Below, one piece after another: positions 45,325 to 55,435 of a stretch of 64,000 nt of DNA. The notes under the pieces are model-generated. The model saw only the letters and a list, made by a program, of their open reading frames with translations, made no database searches and was not told the DNA's origin. Position 1 is the first letter of the stretch, and the number at the start of each line of letters is the position of its first letter. Source of the stretch: Actinomycetes bacterium (GTDB lineage: Bacteria > Actinomycetota > Acidimicrobiia > Acidimicrobiales > Poriferisodalaceae); NCBI GenBank assembly GCA_024228575.1, contig JAAETH010000595.1:1-64000 (forward strand). The letters are read 5' to 3'. The translations under genes and the position numbers were made by a program.

Positions 45325-47091
45325 TCAGAATCGCTCGGCGGCCACTGCGTAGAGCGGGTCTGCACCTGCTGTGCACGCGGCGACCATCGATGCTGTTCTC
45401 GGGAGGAACTGACCACAATAGAACCGCGCCGAAGCGATCTTGTCGCTCAGGAAGTCTGTGTCGCCAGCGCCATCGTCGAGCAAACGCTGGGCTGCGACGG
45501 CGCTCATGACGTGCACCCAGCCGGCAGCCGCTGTGCCTGTCAGAGCAAGGTACGGCGTGGCGCCGGCCGCGACATCGTTCGGCGCGGCGCCGGCCATCCA
45601 GGTGGCGACCGTCTCGACATCACCGATTGCGGCGTCGAGGGCAATGCCCAGATCTGTGAGCGGGCCACCGTCGGTTGAGCGTGCCACGCTGGACATATCG
45701 TCGAGCAAGGAGCGCATCGCATTGCCGCCGTCGAGGGGCAGCTTGCGGAATACGAGGTCGAGGGCCTGGATTCCGTTGGTTCCTTCGTAGATGGGCAGGA
45801 TGCGTGAATCGCGCCAATACTGGGGCGCACCCGTCTCCTCGATGTAGCCCATGCCTCCATGGACCTGGATGCCGATGGAGGTCACCTCGACGCCAGAATC
45901 GGTTCCCCAACCCTTGGACAAGGGCGTCAACAATGCCGCCCTCGAAGCGGCGGCAGCAGCTTCGTCGCCAGTTCCGTTCGTCGAGCGATCCATCGCCTCG
46001 GCATTCAGGTACATGAGCCCGCGCATGGCCTCGACATGTGAACGCATGGTCATCAACATCCGCCGGACATCGGCGTGCTCCACGATCGCAGCGCCTGCAT
46101 CTGCACCGATCGGGCGGCCCTGCTTGCGTTCGCGCGCGTAGCCGGCTGCAAGCTGCATGGCGCTCTCGGCGACGGCCAGACCCTGGATGCCGACCGACAG
46201 CCGCGCATTGTTCATCATCGTGAACATGTAGCGCATGCCCTGGTTCTCATCACCGATGAGATACCCGGTGGCGCCGCCTTCGTCGCCGAACGACATGACA
46301 CACGTCGGCGATGCGTGGATACCTACCTTGTGTTCGGTCGACACGACACTGACGTCGTTCCGCTCGCCGAGCGAACCGTCGGCGTTGACCAAAAACTTGG
46401 GGACGATGAAACACGAAATGCCCTTTGTACCAACCGGTGCATCGGGTGTTCGGGCGAGAACGAGATGGATGATGTTCTCGGCCATTTCATGCTCGCCGAA
46501 GGTGATGAAGATCTTGTTGCCCGTGATCCGGTACGTGCCGTCGCCAGCGGGAACCGCTTTCGCGGCCAGAGCACCGACGTCGCTGCCCGCGTTGGGTTCG
46601 GTCAGGTTCATCGTGCCCGTCCACTCGCCCGACACCAGCTTGTGCAGATAGGTCTCCTTCTGCTCCTCGCTGGCGTGATGCATCAACATGTCGACAGAGC
46701 CCTGTGTCAACAGAGGGCACAGCGCAAACGACATGTTCGCCGAATGGACCATCTCCTGAACGGTGACGCCCAGTGTCCAGGGAAGCCCCCCTCCTCCATA
46801 AGCAGGATCGAAGGCGATGCCATTCCAGCCGTTCTCGACGAACATCGAATAGGCCTCGGAGAACCCATCAGCGATGACGACCGTGTTTCCTTCGACCCTC
46901 GCGGGCTGGGTGTCGCCAGAGCGATTCAACGGTTCCAGCTGCTCTGCGCAGAACCGCCCGGCCTCGTCGAGCAAGCCCTCAACCGTGTCGATGTCGAGCT
47001 CCTCGAAGCCGTCGAGCTGGGCCAGGTCGGTGATTCCAACAAGGTGCTCGAGCACGAACACCATGTCCTGCACCGGTGGACGGTACGCCAT
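45325..47091 (-). CDS. Acyl-CoA dehydrogenase, FadE5-like
   Basis: 588 residues from ATG 47091 behind a perfect AGGAGG. It is the long form: usual acyl-CoA dehydrogenase domains (GTMNLTEPNAGSDVGAL for FAD and substrate, KVGIHASPTCVMSF) followed by a C-terminal extension of about 150 residues. The catalytic Glu is in the PIYEGTNGIQALDLVF segment, as in the FadE5/VLCAD-like group. It introduces the trans-2 double bond in beta-oxidation of a broad chain range. It is the first gene of a run with the NUDIX and aldolase genes. Confidence 0.93.
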   Translation of the reverse strand: MAYRPPVQDMVFVLEHLVGITDLAQLDGFEELDIDTVEGLLDEAGRFCAEQLEPLNRSGDTQPARVEGNTVVIADGFSEAYSMFVENGWNGIAFDPAYGGGGLPWTLGVTVQEMVHSANMSFALCPLLTQGSVDMLMHHASEEQKETYLHKLVSGEWTGTMNLTEPNAGSDVGALAAKAVPAGDGTYRITGNKIFITFGEHEMAENIIHLVLARTPDAPVGTKGISCFIVPKFLVNADGSLGERNDVSVVSTEHKVGIHASPTCVMSFGDEGGATGYLIGDENQGMRYMFTMMNNARLSVGIQGLAVAESAMQLAAGYARERKQGRPIGADAGAAIVEHADVRRMLMTMRSHVEAMRGLMYLNAEAMDRSTNGTGDEAAAAASRAALLTPLSKGWGTDSGVEVTSIGIQVHGGMGYIEETGAPQYWRDSRILPIYEGTNGIQALDLVFRKLPLDGGNAMRSLLDDMSSVARSTDGGPLTDLGIALDAAIGDVETVATWMAGAAPNDVAAGATPYLALTGTAAAGWVHVMSAVAAQRLLDDGAGDTDFLSDKIASARFYCGQFLPRTASMVAACTAGADPLYAVAAERF

Positions 47092-47170
47092 GACAAACCT
47101 CCTGACCCACAAGGTTATTGCCCGTGTCAGCCATGCCACACCTCACGGGGGGTTCCTGCTGGCACAATTG

Positions 47171-47581
47171 ATGGCCATGCCCGATCTCAACATCTCAAAG
47201 CTCGGCGATGTGGCCTCCGACGGTCCCGGTTTGCGCAAGGCGGTCATGACCGTACGCCTCGTCATCGGTGGACTCGGCTTGTTGACGCCGCGACTGTTCG
47301 CTCGCCTGTTCGGCCTCGACGTCACAAAGGGATCGGCGATCTCGCCGCTGATGCGTCTGTTCGCGGTACGCGAAGCCCTGATGGCATACCAGCTGTATCA
47401 AGCACCCGACGAGGAGCTCGAGGAGGTCCTGCGACAGGGAATTCTCGTCGACGGCATCGATCTCGCCACGGCCCTAGCCGCTTTTGGTCGCGGCGACATC
47501 GGGGTACGGACCTTCCTGATGACCGCGTCGGCCGCCAGCGCAGTGGGCGCGGCCGGCTATCTGGCGCGTCCCGACAAGTAG
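47171..47581 (+). CDS. Small membrane protein, DUF4267-like
   Basis: 136 residues from ATG 47171 (a second ATG at 47177 is equally good). It contains a hydrophobic segment near 30-47 (VIGGLGLLTPRLFARLFGL), the conserved-looking MRLFAVREALMAYQLY, and two C-terminal helices including LMTASAASAVGAAGYL. The pattern resembles DUF4267-type integral proteins of unknown role. It is divergent from the acyl-CoA dehydrogenase (80 bases between starts) and converges on chdC. Confidence 0.65.
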   Translation: MAMPDLNISKLGDVASDGPGLRKAVMTVRLVIGGLGLLTPRLFARLFGLDVTKGSAISPLMRLFAVREALMAYQLYQAPDEELEEVLRQGILVDGIDLATALAAFGRGDIGVRTFLMTASAASAVGAAGYLARPDK

Positions 47582-47591
47582 GAGCCTGGCC

Positions 47592-48299
47592 CTAGGGAAT
47601 GACCCGTTCGACGACGGTTCTGACGTCGTCGATGAGACCTGTGTAGAACGGACCGAAGTCGCCGTAGATCGCAGATGCTTCGTCAAACCGCAAGGTGTAG
47701 ACGACCGCCTTGAGGTCGTCGAGACTGACCCCGAACAAGGTCACACCCCACTCGTAGTCGTCGACGCCGCTCGAACCCGTGACGAGTTGAATGATCCGCC
47801 CGGCGAAATTGCGCCCCGACGTTCCGTGTTCGTACATCAGCTCGGTGCGCTTGTCGAAGTCGAGGGCGTACCAGTTGGCGTGTCCTTCGCGTTTCCTCGA
47901 CATCGGGTAGAAACAAACGAGGTTCTTACCGTGGGGGGGAAGCTGTGGGTAGAGCCGTGCCTGTTTCACTGCGTCGGGTACACCAGCCGCGTACTCGGAC
48001 AGCTCGGTCATCGAAACATAGCTGTCGACGATGTCGAGACCCGCCCGCTGCAGCCCGGTCTGGACTCGCCGCAGACGCCACAGGTCGGGTCCCAAGAGCA
48101 GGAACCCCACGTCTGCCTTGTGCCCGAATACGGCAAAGGTGATGACCTGATGGTCGTCGTCGCACGCTTCCTTGACCACGTTGACGATGGCCTGACCATC
48201 GGTACCGGGCCGGACCTTGGCGAAGAGGTGGATCACACCCCAACCGATCGATGTGGTGAGGTAGCCGGGTTGGGATTGGATGTTTGGCTCTTCGCTCAT
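47592..48299 (-). CDS. chdC: Coproheme decarboxylase (HemQ/chlorite dismutase family)
   Basis: 235 residues, standard for actinobacterial ChdC. The motif CFYPMSRKREGHANWY contains the substrate Tyr region, and the proximal His lies in MYEHGTSGRNFAG. The enzyme turns coproheme into haem b with peroxide, the last step of the coproporphyrin-dependent pathway. With hemE and hemY/cgoX at 32200-34657 this marks that pathway. It lies 21 bases downstream of fdhD in the same orientation. Confidence 0.94.
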   Translation of the reverse strand: MSEEPNIQSQPGYLTTSIGWGVIHLFAKVRPGTDGQAIVNVVKEACDDDHQVITFAVFGHKADVGFLLLGPDLWRLRRVQTGLQRAGLDIVDSYVSMTELSEYAAGVPDAVKQARLYPQLPPHGKNLVCFYPMSRKREGHANWYALDFDKRTELMYEHGTSGRNFAGRIIQLVTGSSGVDDYEWGVTLFGVSLDDLKAVVYTLRFDEASAIYGDFGPFYTGLIDDVRTVVERVIP

Positions 48300-48320
48300 G
48301 ACGCTGAGGCTAACCGTCCG

Positions 48321-49115
48321 CTAGTCGGCAACAGCACCCACGTAGACGTTGAACGACGTACCCTTTGCGAACGCCAGCAGGTTCATTCCGGCAACCGTGG
48401 CGGTGCGAATGGCCAGGGCCGACGGCGCGCCGGATGCCACCACGGTGCCGATTCTTGCTGCCCAAGCCTTCTGGACCATCTCGTAGCTGGCCCTCGACGT
48501 CACACAAACGGCGTGATCGGCAATGTCGCCGGTGTTTTCGAGGCGGAGCTTCCCCGCGACCTTGTCGAGAGCGTTGTGCCGTCCGATATCTTCTCGAACG
48601 AACGACAAGGATCCCGCGCGTGTGGCAAGAGCGGCAGCGTGAGCCCCACCTGTGCGCTCGAACAGTTCCTGATGGAGCACCAGATCGTTCAGGACCTTCG
48701 GAAGGGTACTTCCTGGAAAAGGCGCCAGATCGACGAAGGGCACCAATCGATCCGACAGGGCGTCGAGCTGGTCGGTGCCACATACACCACACGCCGAATT
48801 GATAGGTCCAAGTCGCGGTTTGGGCTCGGGGCCGCGACCGTCGGTTTCGACGGTGACAACGTTGAACTCCGTAGCGGTGGCAGAACCCGAGCCACAGTAC
48901 CGAACCGTTCTGACCCGAGCGCCTTCGAGAAGCCCTTCGGCTTGGAGGAATCCGACCGCCAACTCAAAATCGTGGCCAGGGGTTCGCATCGTGGTGGCGA
49001 CCCTTTCACCATCGAGGCGAATCTCGAGAGGTTCCTCGACGACGACCTCGTCTGGTCGCCGTTCGGCAGAACTATCGCCGTGTTGACGCACCAACACCTT
49101 CGCCGTCCTCCGCAT
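48321..49115 (-). CDS. fdhD: Formate dehydrogenase accessory sulfurtransferase
   Basis: 264 residues. It carries the FdhD motif ACGVCGTDQLDAL with the two Cys that relay sulfur from IscS to the molybdenum cofactor of formate dehydrogenase. DFELAVGFLQAEGLL and FVREDIGRHNALDKVAG are further family marks. It starts at ATG 49115. No formate dehydrogenase structural gene is in the window, so the client lies elsewhere. It shares a transcript with chdC, an unusual pairing of two cofactor-maturation genes. Confidence 0.94.
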   Translation of the reverse strand: MRRTAKVLVRQHGDSSAERRPDEVVVEEPLEIRLDGERVATTMRTPGHDFELAVGFLQAEGLLEGARVRTVRYCGSGSATATEFNVVTVETDGRGPEPKPRLGPINSACGVCGTDQLDALSDRLVPFVDLAPFPGSTLPKVLNDLVLHQELFERTGGAHAAALATRAGSLSFVREDIGRHNALDKVAGKLRLENTGDIADHAVCVTSRASYEMVQKAWAARIGTVVASGAPSALAIRTATVAGMNLLAFAKGTSFNVYVGAVAD

Positions 49116-49177
49116 GCCGAGAGTCTAGAGAAGGAAAGGGACGGGGCACCTGCCCTAGGTACCTCTGCCACACAGCG

Positions 49178-49207
49178 AGGGGGCACCCGCCCAAGCGGGT
49201 GCCCCCT
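49178..49207 (-). terminator. Strong hairpin terminator after groEL
   Basis: A perfect 13-bp stem (AGGGGGCACCCGC with GCGGGTGCCCCCT) and a CCAA loop at 49191-49194. It stands 65 bases after the groEL stop and 63 bases before fdhD, so it should end groEL transcription. There is no long T-run, as is common in high-GC organisms. Confidence 0.75.
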
Positions 49208-49208
49208 C

Positions 49209-49260
49209 TGCGTTCCACAGGCACGCAGCCTGCAAATGCGTTCCACAGGCACGCAGCCTG
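49209..49260. repeat. Two exact 24-bp direct repeats containing small hairpins
   Basis: The 24-mer at 49209-49232 (starting TGCGTTCCACAGG) is repeated exactly at 49237-49260 with a 4-base spacer, a 28-base period. Each copy holds the small inverted repeat CAGGC-ACGCA-GCCTG. It lies between the groEL stop and the strong terminator, so the groEL mRNA would end in three consecutive hairpins. Confidence 0.85.
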
Positions 49261-49271
49261 GGCTGGACTGG

Positions 49272-51003
<1,732 letters not shown>

Positions 51004-51028
51004 TAAGCAAACCAGCCGCGACTTCGAA

Positions 51029-52063
51029 TCACAACCTCTCAGGTGGGAAATCAGCTGCGATCGAACGATCTGAAAGCACTTCTGTGGCGATCGTCTCGAC
51101 AAGCCCAACAACGCTGGCCATCGCTTCGCCCAACCCGAACCGACCACTCAACGAGATGACCTCGACCCCGTCGAGCAGACCTCGAGGCCAATCGCCATCG
51201 TCGACGGCCCCACAGATGACGAGAGCATCGATGCCCAGCTCGTCGGCCATCTCGAGAACACCGCCGACGACCTTGCCATCGAGCGACTGGTCGTCGACGA
51301 GTCCCTCGCCGGTGATGACCAGGTCGGCTCCGGCGATGCGATCCTCGAGTCCGACCTCGTCAGCCACGAGATCAAAGCCCGAACTGAGCCTGGCTCCGAC
51401 AGCGGCCAAACCTCCGGCGAGACCCCCCGCGGCTCCCGAGCCGTCCATGGATGCAACATCGATACCAAACTGATCGAAGTAGACCTGGGCCAGCCTCTCG
51501 AGTCGCCGCTCGAGCAGCTGAACCTGGGCAGGCGACGCACCCTTCTGGGGGCCGAATCGCGTCGCTGCGTCCAGGAAGCGCAACCTGACATCACATGCGA
51601 CCTCGATGGTTGCAGCCGAAATGCGCGCCAGAGGCTCCATGGCCCTCATCGCGCCGAGTCCACCATCGGTGCAAGCCGATCCACCGACGCCGACGATGAC
51701 CCGGCGGGCACCAGCTCCGATCGCCTCGGCGATCAGCTCGCCTGTGCCCGCGCTCGTGGCCGAGAGGGCATCGTTGCCTTCGGCTCCGCCGACCAGGGCA
51801 ATCCCCGAGGCCTCTGCCATCTCGATGACCGCACGACTGCCATCGGCTCGCCAACCAGCATCGACAGGATCACCAAGGGGGCCGGTCACCACAGCTCTGC
51901 GGTTTGAGCCGCCAAACACTTCGAGCAGGCCTTCGCCCCCGTCTGCCAGAGGAATCGGGTCACATGCCCAGCCGAGACTCCGGGCGGCACGGTCGACCGC
52001 CGCTGTCAGCTCGAGCGCGGTCGCCGACCCTCTGAACTTGTCGAACGCGGCGACGACCTTCAC
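51029..52063 (-). CDS. glxK: Glycerate kinase
   Basis: 344 residues from GTG 52063. The N-terminal VVAAFDKFRGSATALELTAA, the ATP-site DGGEGLLEVF, the loop VGVGGSACTDGGLGAM and the late motif VITGEGLVDDQSLDGK define the GckA/GlxK family. It phosphorylates D-glycerate, feeding it into glycolysis. It is divergent from the trehalose-phosphate synthase gene (58 bases between starts) and its stop is 26 bases from the CIRCE element, so it is transcribed towards groEL and possibly into it. Confidence 0.92.
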   Translation of the reverse strand: MKVVAAFDKFRGSATALELTAAVDRAARSLGWACDPIPLADGGEGLLEVFGGSNRRAVVTGPLGDPVDAGWRADGSRAVIEMAEASGIALVGGAEGNDALSATSAGTGELIAEAIGAGARRVIVGVGGSACTDGGLGAMRAMEPLARISAATIEVACDVRLRFLDAATRFGPQKGASPAQVQLLERRLERLAQVYFDQFGIDVASMDGSGAAGGLAGGLAAVGARLSSGFDLVADEVGLEDRIAGADLVITGEGLVDDQSLDGKVVGGVLEMADELGIDALVICGAVDDGDWPRGLLDGVEVISLSGRFGLGEAMASVVGLVETIATEVLSDRSIAADFPPERL

Positions 52064-52121
52064 GACGGACAGTCTCGCCGATGATCGTGGATCACAGCGA
52101 CCAGCGGTCCACAATTGTGAC

Positions 52122-53525
52122 ATGACAGGTCCCGGGCTGTTCGACCCATCCGCCCGCTTCGAGCGGTCCCTCGTGATCCTCAGCAACAGAGGTCCGGTCG
52201 CATTCGCCTTCGACGATGCCGGTCTGCCGGTCGCGCGAAAGACCGGAGGCGGACTGGCCAGCGGGGTCCGGCCGGCGCTGGCCAGGTCAGGCGGTCTCTG
52301 GATTTGTGCCCCGCTGAGCGATGCCGATCGATCTGTGGCCGCTTCGCTCGAGCGACCCATCAACAGCGACGGAACAGAGGTTGTGTTCGCCGATGTGCCG
52401 GAGGGCCTGCTCGACGCCGCGGTGGGACGGGTCGCCAACGAGTATCTGTGGTTCATCCACCACGGCATGTCCGACCTGGCCCTCACGCCCTCGAGCGATG
52501 ACTGGGATGCCTTCGCCCGGTACAACAAGACGATGGCCGAGGCCGTCGCCCGAAGCGCCCCCGAAGGGGCTGTCGTGGCGGTGCAGGATTATCATCTGCC
52601 GCTCGTCGCTGCGTCGCTCGCCGAGACTCGATCCGACCTCGCCACGGTCCACTTCAGCCATATCCCGTTTGCATCGCCAGAAGCGTGGCGAGAGGTCGAC
52701 ACCTCTCGACGTCGATCGATAGCGGCCGGGCTTGCCGCCCACGGCGGATGCGGCTTCCATGCGAAACGTTGGGCAGAACGATTTCTCTCCTGCTGCGAGC
52801 TCGACGGAATTGACCCTCCCGACACCTACGTGACGCAGCTCGCACCTGACATCGAGACAATGCGACAACACTCCCGGACAGCAGACGCCGAAATCGAACG
52901 CGCCCGTCTGAGGCAGACCCACGACGGCCGTCGGCTGATCATCAGAGTCGACCGGCTCGAACCGACAAAAAATCATCTTGCCGGATTTGATGCCTTCGCC
53001 GATCTTCTCGAGCGAAGACCCGACATGATCGACCGGGTCGTCATGGTTGCCTACGCCTATCCCTCGAGGTCGGGCCTCGACGTGTACCGGAAGCTGCGAG
53101 ACGACACCGTCGACAAGGTCGAGACGATCAACCGCCGCTTCGGCACCGATGCCTGGCAACCGATCGATCTGGACCTCGAGGACAACCTCGACGCTGCGGC
53201 CGCTGGGCTGACCCGATATGACGTTCTGCTGATCAACCCGGTCGAGGATGGGCTGAACCTGGTCGCCTTCGAAGGCGCAGCCCTCAACACCACGACCGGA
53301 GCAATCGTTCTCAGCCGAAACTGTGGTGCCCACGACGTGCTCGAAGGCTGCGTGGAATCGATCGACCCGACCGACGTAGCAGCGACATCGGTGGCCATCG
53401 AAAGAGCGCTCGAACTGCCTCCTCGCGAACGAAGCACGAGGGCAACCGAGGCGCGGCTGCGGGCCGAGGCTTTGTCACCAGAAGAATGGCTCGACTCGAT
53501 GTTGCGAGCAACCGTCAGCAATTGA
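52122..53525 (+). CDS. otsA: Trehalose-6-phosphate synthase-like glycosyltransferase (GT20)
   Basis: 467 residues from ATG 52122. GT20 landmarks: VILSNRGPVAF at the start, the donor loop KTGGGLASGV, VVAVQDYHLPLVA, HFSHIPFASPEAW, and the sugar-donor site IIRVDRLEPTKNH with NPVEDGLNLVAFEG. It joins glucose from UDP- or ADP-glucose to glucose 6-phosphate, or to a similar acceptor such as glycerol phosphate. The phosphatase needed for the second step is the convergent neighbour (11-base overlap), so the pair works as one pathway though not as one operon. Confidence 0.87.
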   Translation: MTGPGLFDPSARFERSLVILSNRGPVAFAFDDAGLPVARKTGGGLASGVRPALARSGGLWICAPLSDADRSVAASLERPINSDGTEVVFADVPEGLLDAAVGRVANEYLWFIHHGMSDLALTPSSDDWDAFARYNKTMAEAVARSAPEGAVVAVQDYHLPLVAASLAETRSDLATVHFSHIPFASPEAWREVDTSRRRSIAAGLAAHGGCGFHAKRWAERFLSCCELDGIDPPDTYVTQLAPDIETMRQHSRTADAEIERARLRQTHDGRRLIIRVDRLEPTKNHLAGFDAFADLLERRPDMIDRVVMVAYAYPSRSGLDVYRKLRDDTVDKVETINRRFGTDAWQPIDLDLEDNLDAAAAGLTRYDVLLINPVEDGLNLVAFEGAALNTTTGAIVLSRNCGAHDVLEGCVESIDPTDVAATSVAIERALELPPRERSTRATEARLRAEALSPEEWLDSMLRATVSN

Positions 53526-54255
53526 GGAACGCTACGACATCATCAGGGGAATCGAGGGTGAGGTCGGCAATGGCCGCGACCCTGCCGTCGAGCTCCGAAC
53601 TCTTCACGACGACCTTGAGGTGCGTGGTGTCTGGGCCGACCTCGTCGAGCGCCTCATAGGCAGGCAGGTCGCCGACATCGTCGCCGATCATGACAACTCC
53701 TCGAGCGAGTGGATCGAGTCTTTCGCGGACGGCAGATCCCTTGTCGAAGTTGATCGGGGGATGCAGCTCGATGCTTTGTTTTGCGGGGCGAGCTTCCAGA
53801 CCGGTGCGCTCGGCCGTCTCTCGAGCCCAACTCTCGATCTGCTCTGCCATCTCCGGGCGGCCGCGGAAGTGGACGGTGAGCGAAAGACCCTTGGCCTCGA
53901 CCATTCCCGGCTCGAACCGGACGGCTGCGGCCGCTGTAGTGGACCGTATTGCGGGGATCCAACGCTCGGCCTCTGGGTGGCGCACCGTCTCGCCGTACGC
54001 GTCCGACTCGAGCCCGTAGAGGCCGACCAGGTCGACACCGAGTCGGCCCAGATGGGTTCTCAGGAACACGACCGGCCTACCCGACACAACCGTCACACTG
54101 GCGCCGTCGTCGCGAAGCGCTGCAACCGCCCGGCCGACACCCTCGACCGGTCCAGCCTGGGAAGGAACGTCGACGATGTTCGACAACGTGCCATCAAAGT
54201 CGGTGAACACATGAACGCCCGTGAGGTCGTCGCCGAAGATCTTCCTTATGCCCAA
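53515..54255 (-). CDS. otsB: Trehalose-6-phosphate phosphatase
   Basis: About 246 residues, probably from TTG 54255; the frame is open further upstream but that part overlaps the LytR_C gene. It is a HAD-type OtsB: motif I FTDFDGTLSNI, motif II VVSGRP, the conserved IELHPPINFDKGSAV with Lys, and motif IV MIGDDVGDLPAYEAL. It removes phosphate from trehalose 6-phosphate made by the convergent synthase. Transcription comes from the LytR_C/DUF3263 side, so synthase and phosphatase are separately expressed. Confidence 0.87.
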   Translation of the reverse strand: MGIRKIFGDDLTGVHVFTDFDGTLSNIVDVPSQAGPVEGVGRAVAALRDDGASVTVVSGRPVVFLRTHLGRLGVDLVGLYGLESDAYGETVRHPEAERWIPAIRSTTAAAAVRFEPGMVEAKGLSLTVHFRGRPEMAEQIESWARETAERTGLEARPAKQSIELHPPINFDKGSAVRERLDPLARGVVMIGDDVGDLPAYEALDEVGPDTTHLKVVVKSSELDGRVAAIADLTLDSPDDVVAFLNC

Positions 54256-54283
54256 GGTGGTGTTTCGCCGATCGTTGTGACTG

Positions 54284-54958
54284 TCAGCCGGCGAGGTCGG
54301 TGCCGAGAAGAACGAGGAGGTGTGGGTCTTCGTACTCGGTCGCCAGCGCCTCGGGAGCGTCTGGCATCGCGAATACGCTGTCGTCTTCGAGCCCCAGCTC
54401 TGCGGCGAGCCTCCCGGCTTCGAGCAGGTACCCACTGGCGTGGTGGATCTTGGTCAATGCCAGGGTGCCGGCGTCGCTGGCCGAGTTGGTCGGCTTGAGC
54501 GTTTGATAACCGAGGGGCTTCAGTGCGTCGGTCCGAGTGCCGGCGGCACCCGAAACCGTCGTCGTGTTGACGACCTGCACACGAACCTGGGCATGTGGAA
54601 GCGGCTCGAAGATCGGGTCGCTCCCGTCGGCGGCCGTCGTGTCCGTTGTGCCCTCTACGACCGTGGGCTCGGGCACCGTCGCAGCGGTGGTATCGCTGAC
54701 GGAGTCGGCGGTATCGGTCGTCGTGTCCGCGGTCGTGTCCGCTGTTGTGTCGGGCGCAGCAACTTCGGTGGTCGGCGTCGCCGTGGTGGTCGTCGAATCG
54801 CTGCTTACCGCCGCGACCGTCGAATCGTCGACCGCCGTGCGGATCAGCAACACACCGATGACCACGGCGACAATTATCAAGACGATTCCTCTGGACATTG
54901 CTCCCCCGGCAGAGCGAACGAACGAGCTGTCGCGTGCTGCATGACGTCCGGCATTCAT
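54284..54958 (-). CDS. Membrane protein with LytR C-terminal domain (VirR-like)
   Basis: 224 residues. A short N-terminus is followed by one membrane helix (about 24-40, IVLIIVAVVIGVLLI), a 70-residue Thr/Asp/Ala-rich linker, and a LytR_C domain beginning VRVQVVNTTTVSGAAGT. LytR_C proteins bind cell wall or help with wall and vesicle integrity; mycobacterial VirR (Rv0431) is the studied example and also sits next to a DUF3263 gene. Here the start overlaps the DUF3263 stop by four bases (ATGA), so both are coupled. Confidence 0.85.
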   Translation of the reverse strand: MNAGRHAARDSSFVRSAGGAMSRGIVLIIVAVVIGVLLIRTAVDDSTVAAVSSDSTTTTATPTTEVAAPDTTADTTADTTTDTADSVSDTTAATVPEPTVVEGTTDTTAADGSDPIFEPLPHAQVRVQVVNTTTVSGAAGTRTDALKPLGYQTLKPTNSASDAGTLALTKIHHASGYLLEAGRLAAELGLEDDSVFAMPDAPEALATEYEDPHLLVLLGTDLAG

Positions 54959-55212
54959 GTTGGATCTCCTCCTGCTGCCCGCACGGTTGACCGCGCTGAT
55001 CTACGTCGATCTCGAGCCCGCTGCAGACGCCGAACAACCAGTGGGTCGTGGACAACTGCACATTCGCTGTCGATCAGTGTGTCGAGCGCGTCGACGTACT
55101 CGGCAGGGGTCAACAGGAAACGACGCGCAACCGCCTCGTCCTTGCTGCCGGGCTCGTTCCACCACGTGCGTTCGAACTCGAGAATCGCCTCGTCGCGGGG
55201 CGACAGTGTCAT
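54955..55212 (-). CDS. DUF3263 small protein
   Basis: 85 residues from ATG 55212. The body, EAILEFERTWWNEPGSKDEA and LLTPAEYVDALDTLID, is the DUF3263 family, followed by an Arg-rich tail. It is only 31 bases downstream of tRNA-Thr and overlaps the LytR_C gene by four bases. It resembles the mycobacterial neighbour of virR. The helical, basic make-up suggests a small DNA- or RNA-binding role, which is inference. Confidence 0.85.
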   Translation of the reverse strand: MTLSPRDEAILEFERTWWNEPGSKDEAVARRFLLTPAEYVDALDTLIDSECAVVHDPLVVRRLQRARDRRRSARSTVRAAGGDPT

Positions 55213-55242
55213 GTGATCTGCCTCTGATCGTCGGTTTCCGCG

Positions 55243-55315
55243 AGCCCGAGGTGGGAATCGAACCCACAACCCCCGCTTTACAAGAGCGGTGCTCTGGCCG
55301 TTGAGCTACTCGGGC
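55243..55315 (-). tRNA. tRNA-Thr (UGU anticodon)
   Basis: 73 bases read on the minus strand. The acceptor stem is GCCCGAG/CTCGGGC, D-stem GCTC/GAGC, anticodon stem CCGCT/AGCGG with loop CTTGTAA (anticodon UGU), and T-arm GTGGG-TTCGATT-CCCAC. CCA is not encoded. It decodes ACA, an uncommon codon in this GC-rich genome. Confidence 0.97.
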
Positions 55316-55341
55316 GCTCTCGAAGATGGTACGCCTCTCTG

Positions 55342-55386
55342 CAAACAAAACGGGGGCAGCTCCGAACCCTTTGAGTTCCGACCCCC
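55342..55386 (-). terminator. Terminator between rlmB and tRNA-Thr
   Basis: On the minus strand GGGGG (55386-55382) pairs with CCCCC (55356-55352), with GAAC/GTTC pairing inside, followed by GTTTTGTTTG. This is a factor-independent terminator placed after rlmB and before the tRNA gene. Confidence 0.75.
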
Positions 55387-55435
55387 TTTCGGCCGTCGTG
55401 AGAGGTTCGCCACCGGCGGCACCAAAGACAAGTTG

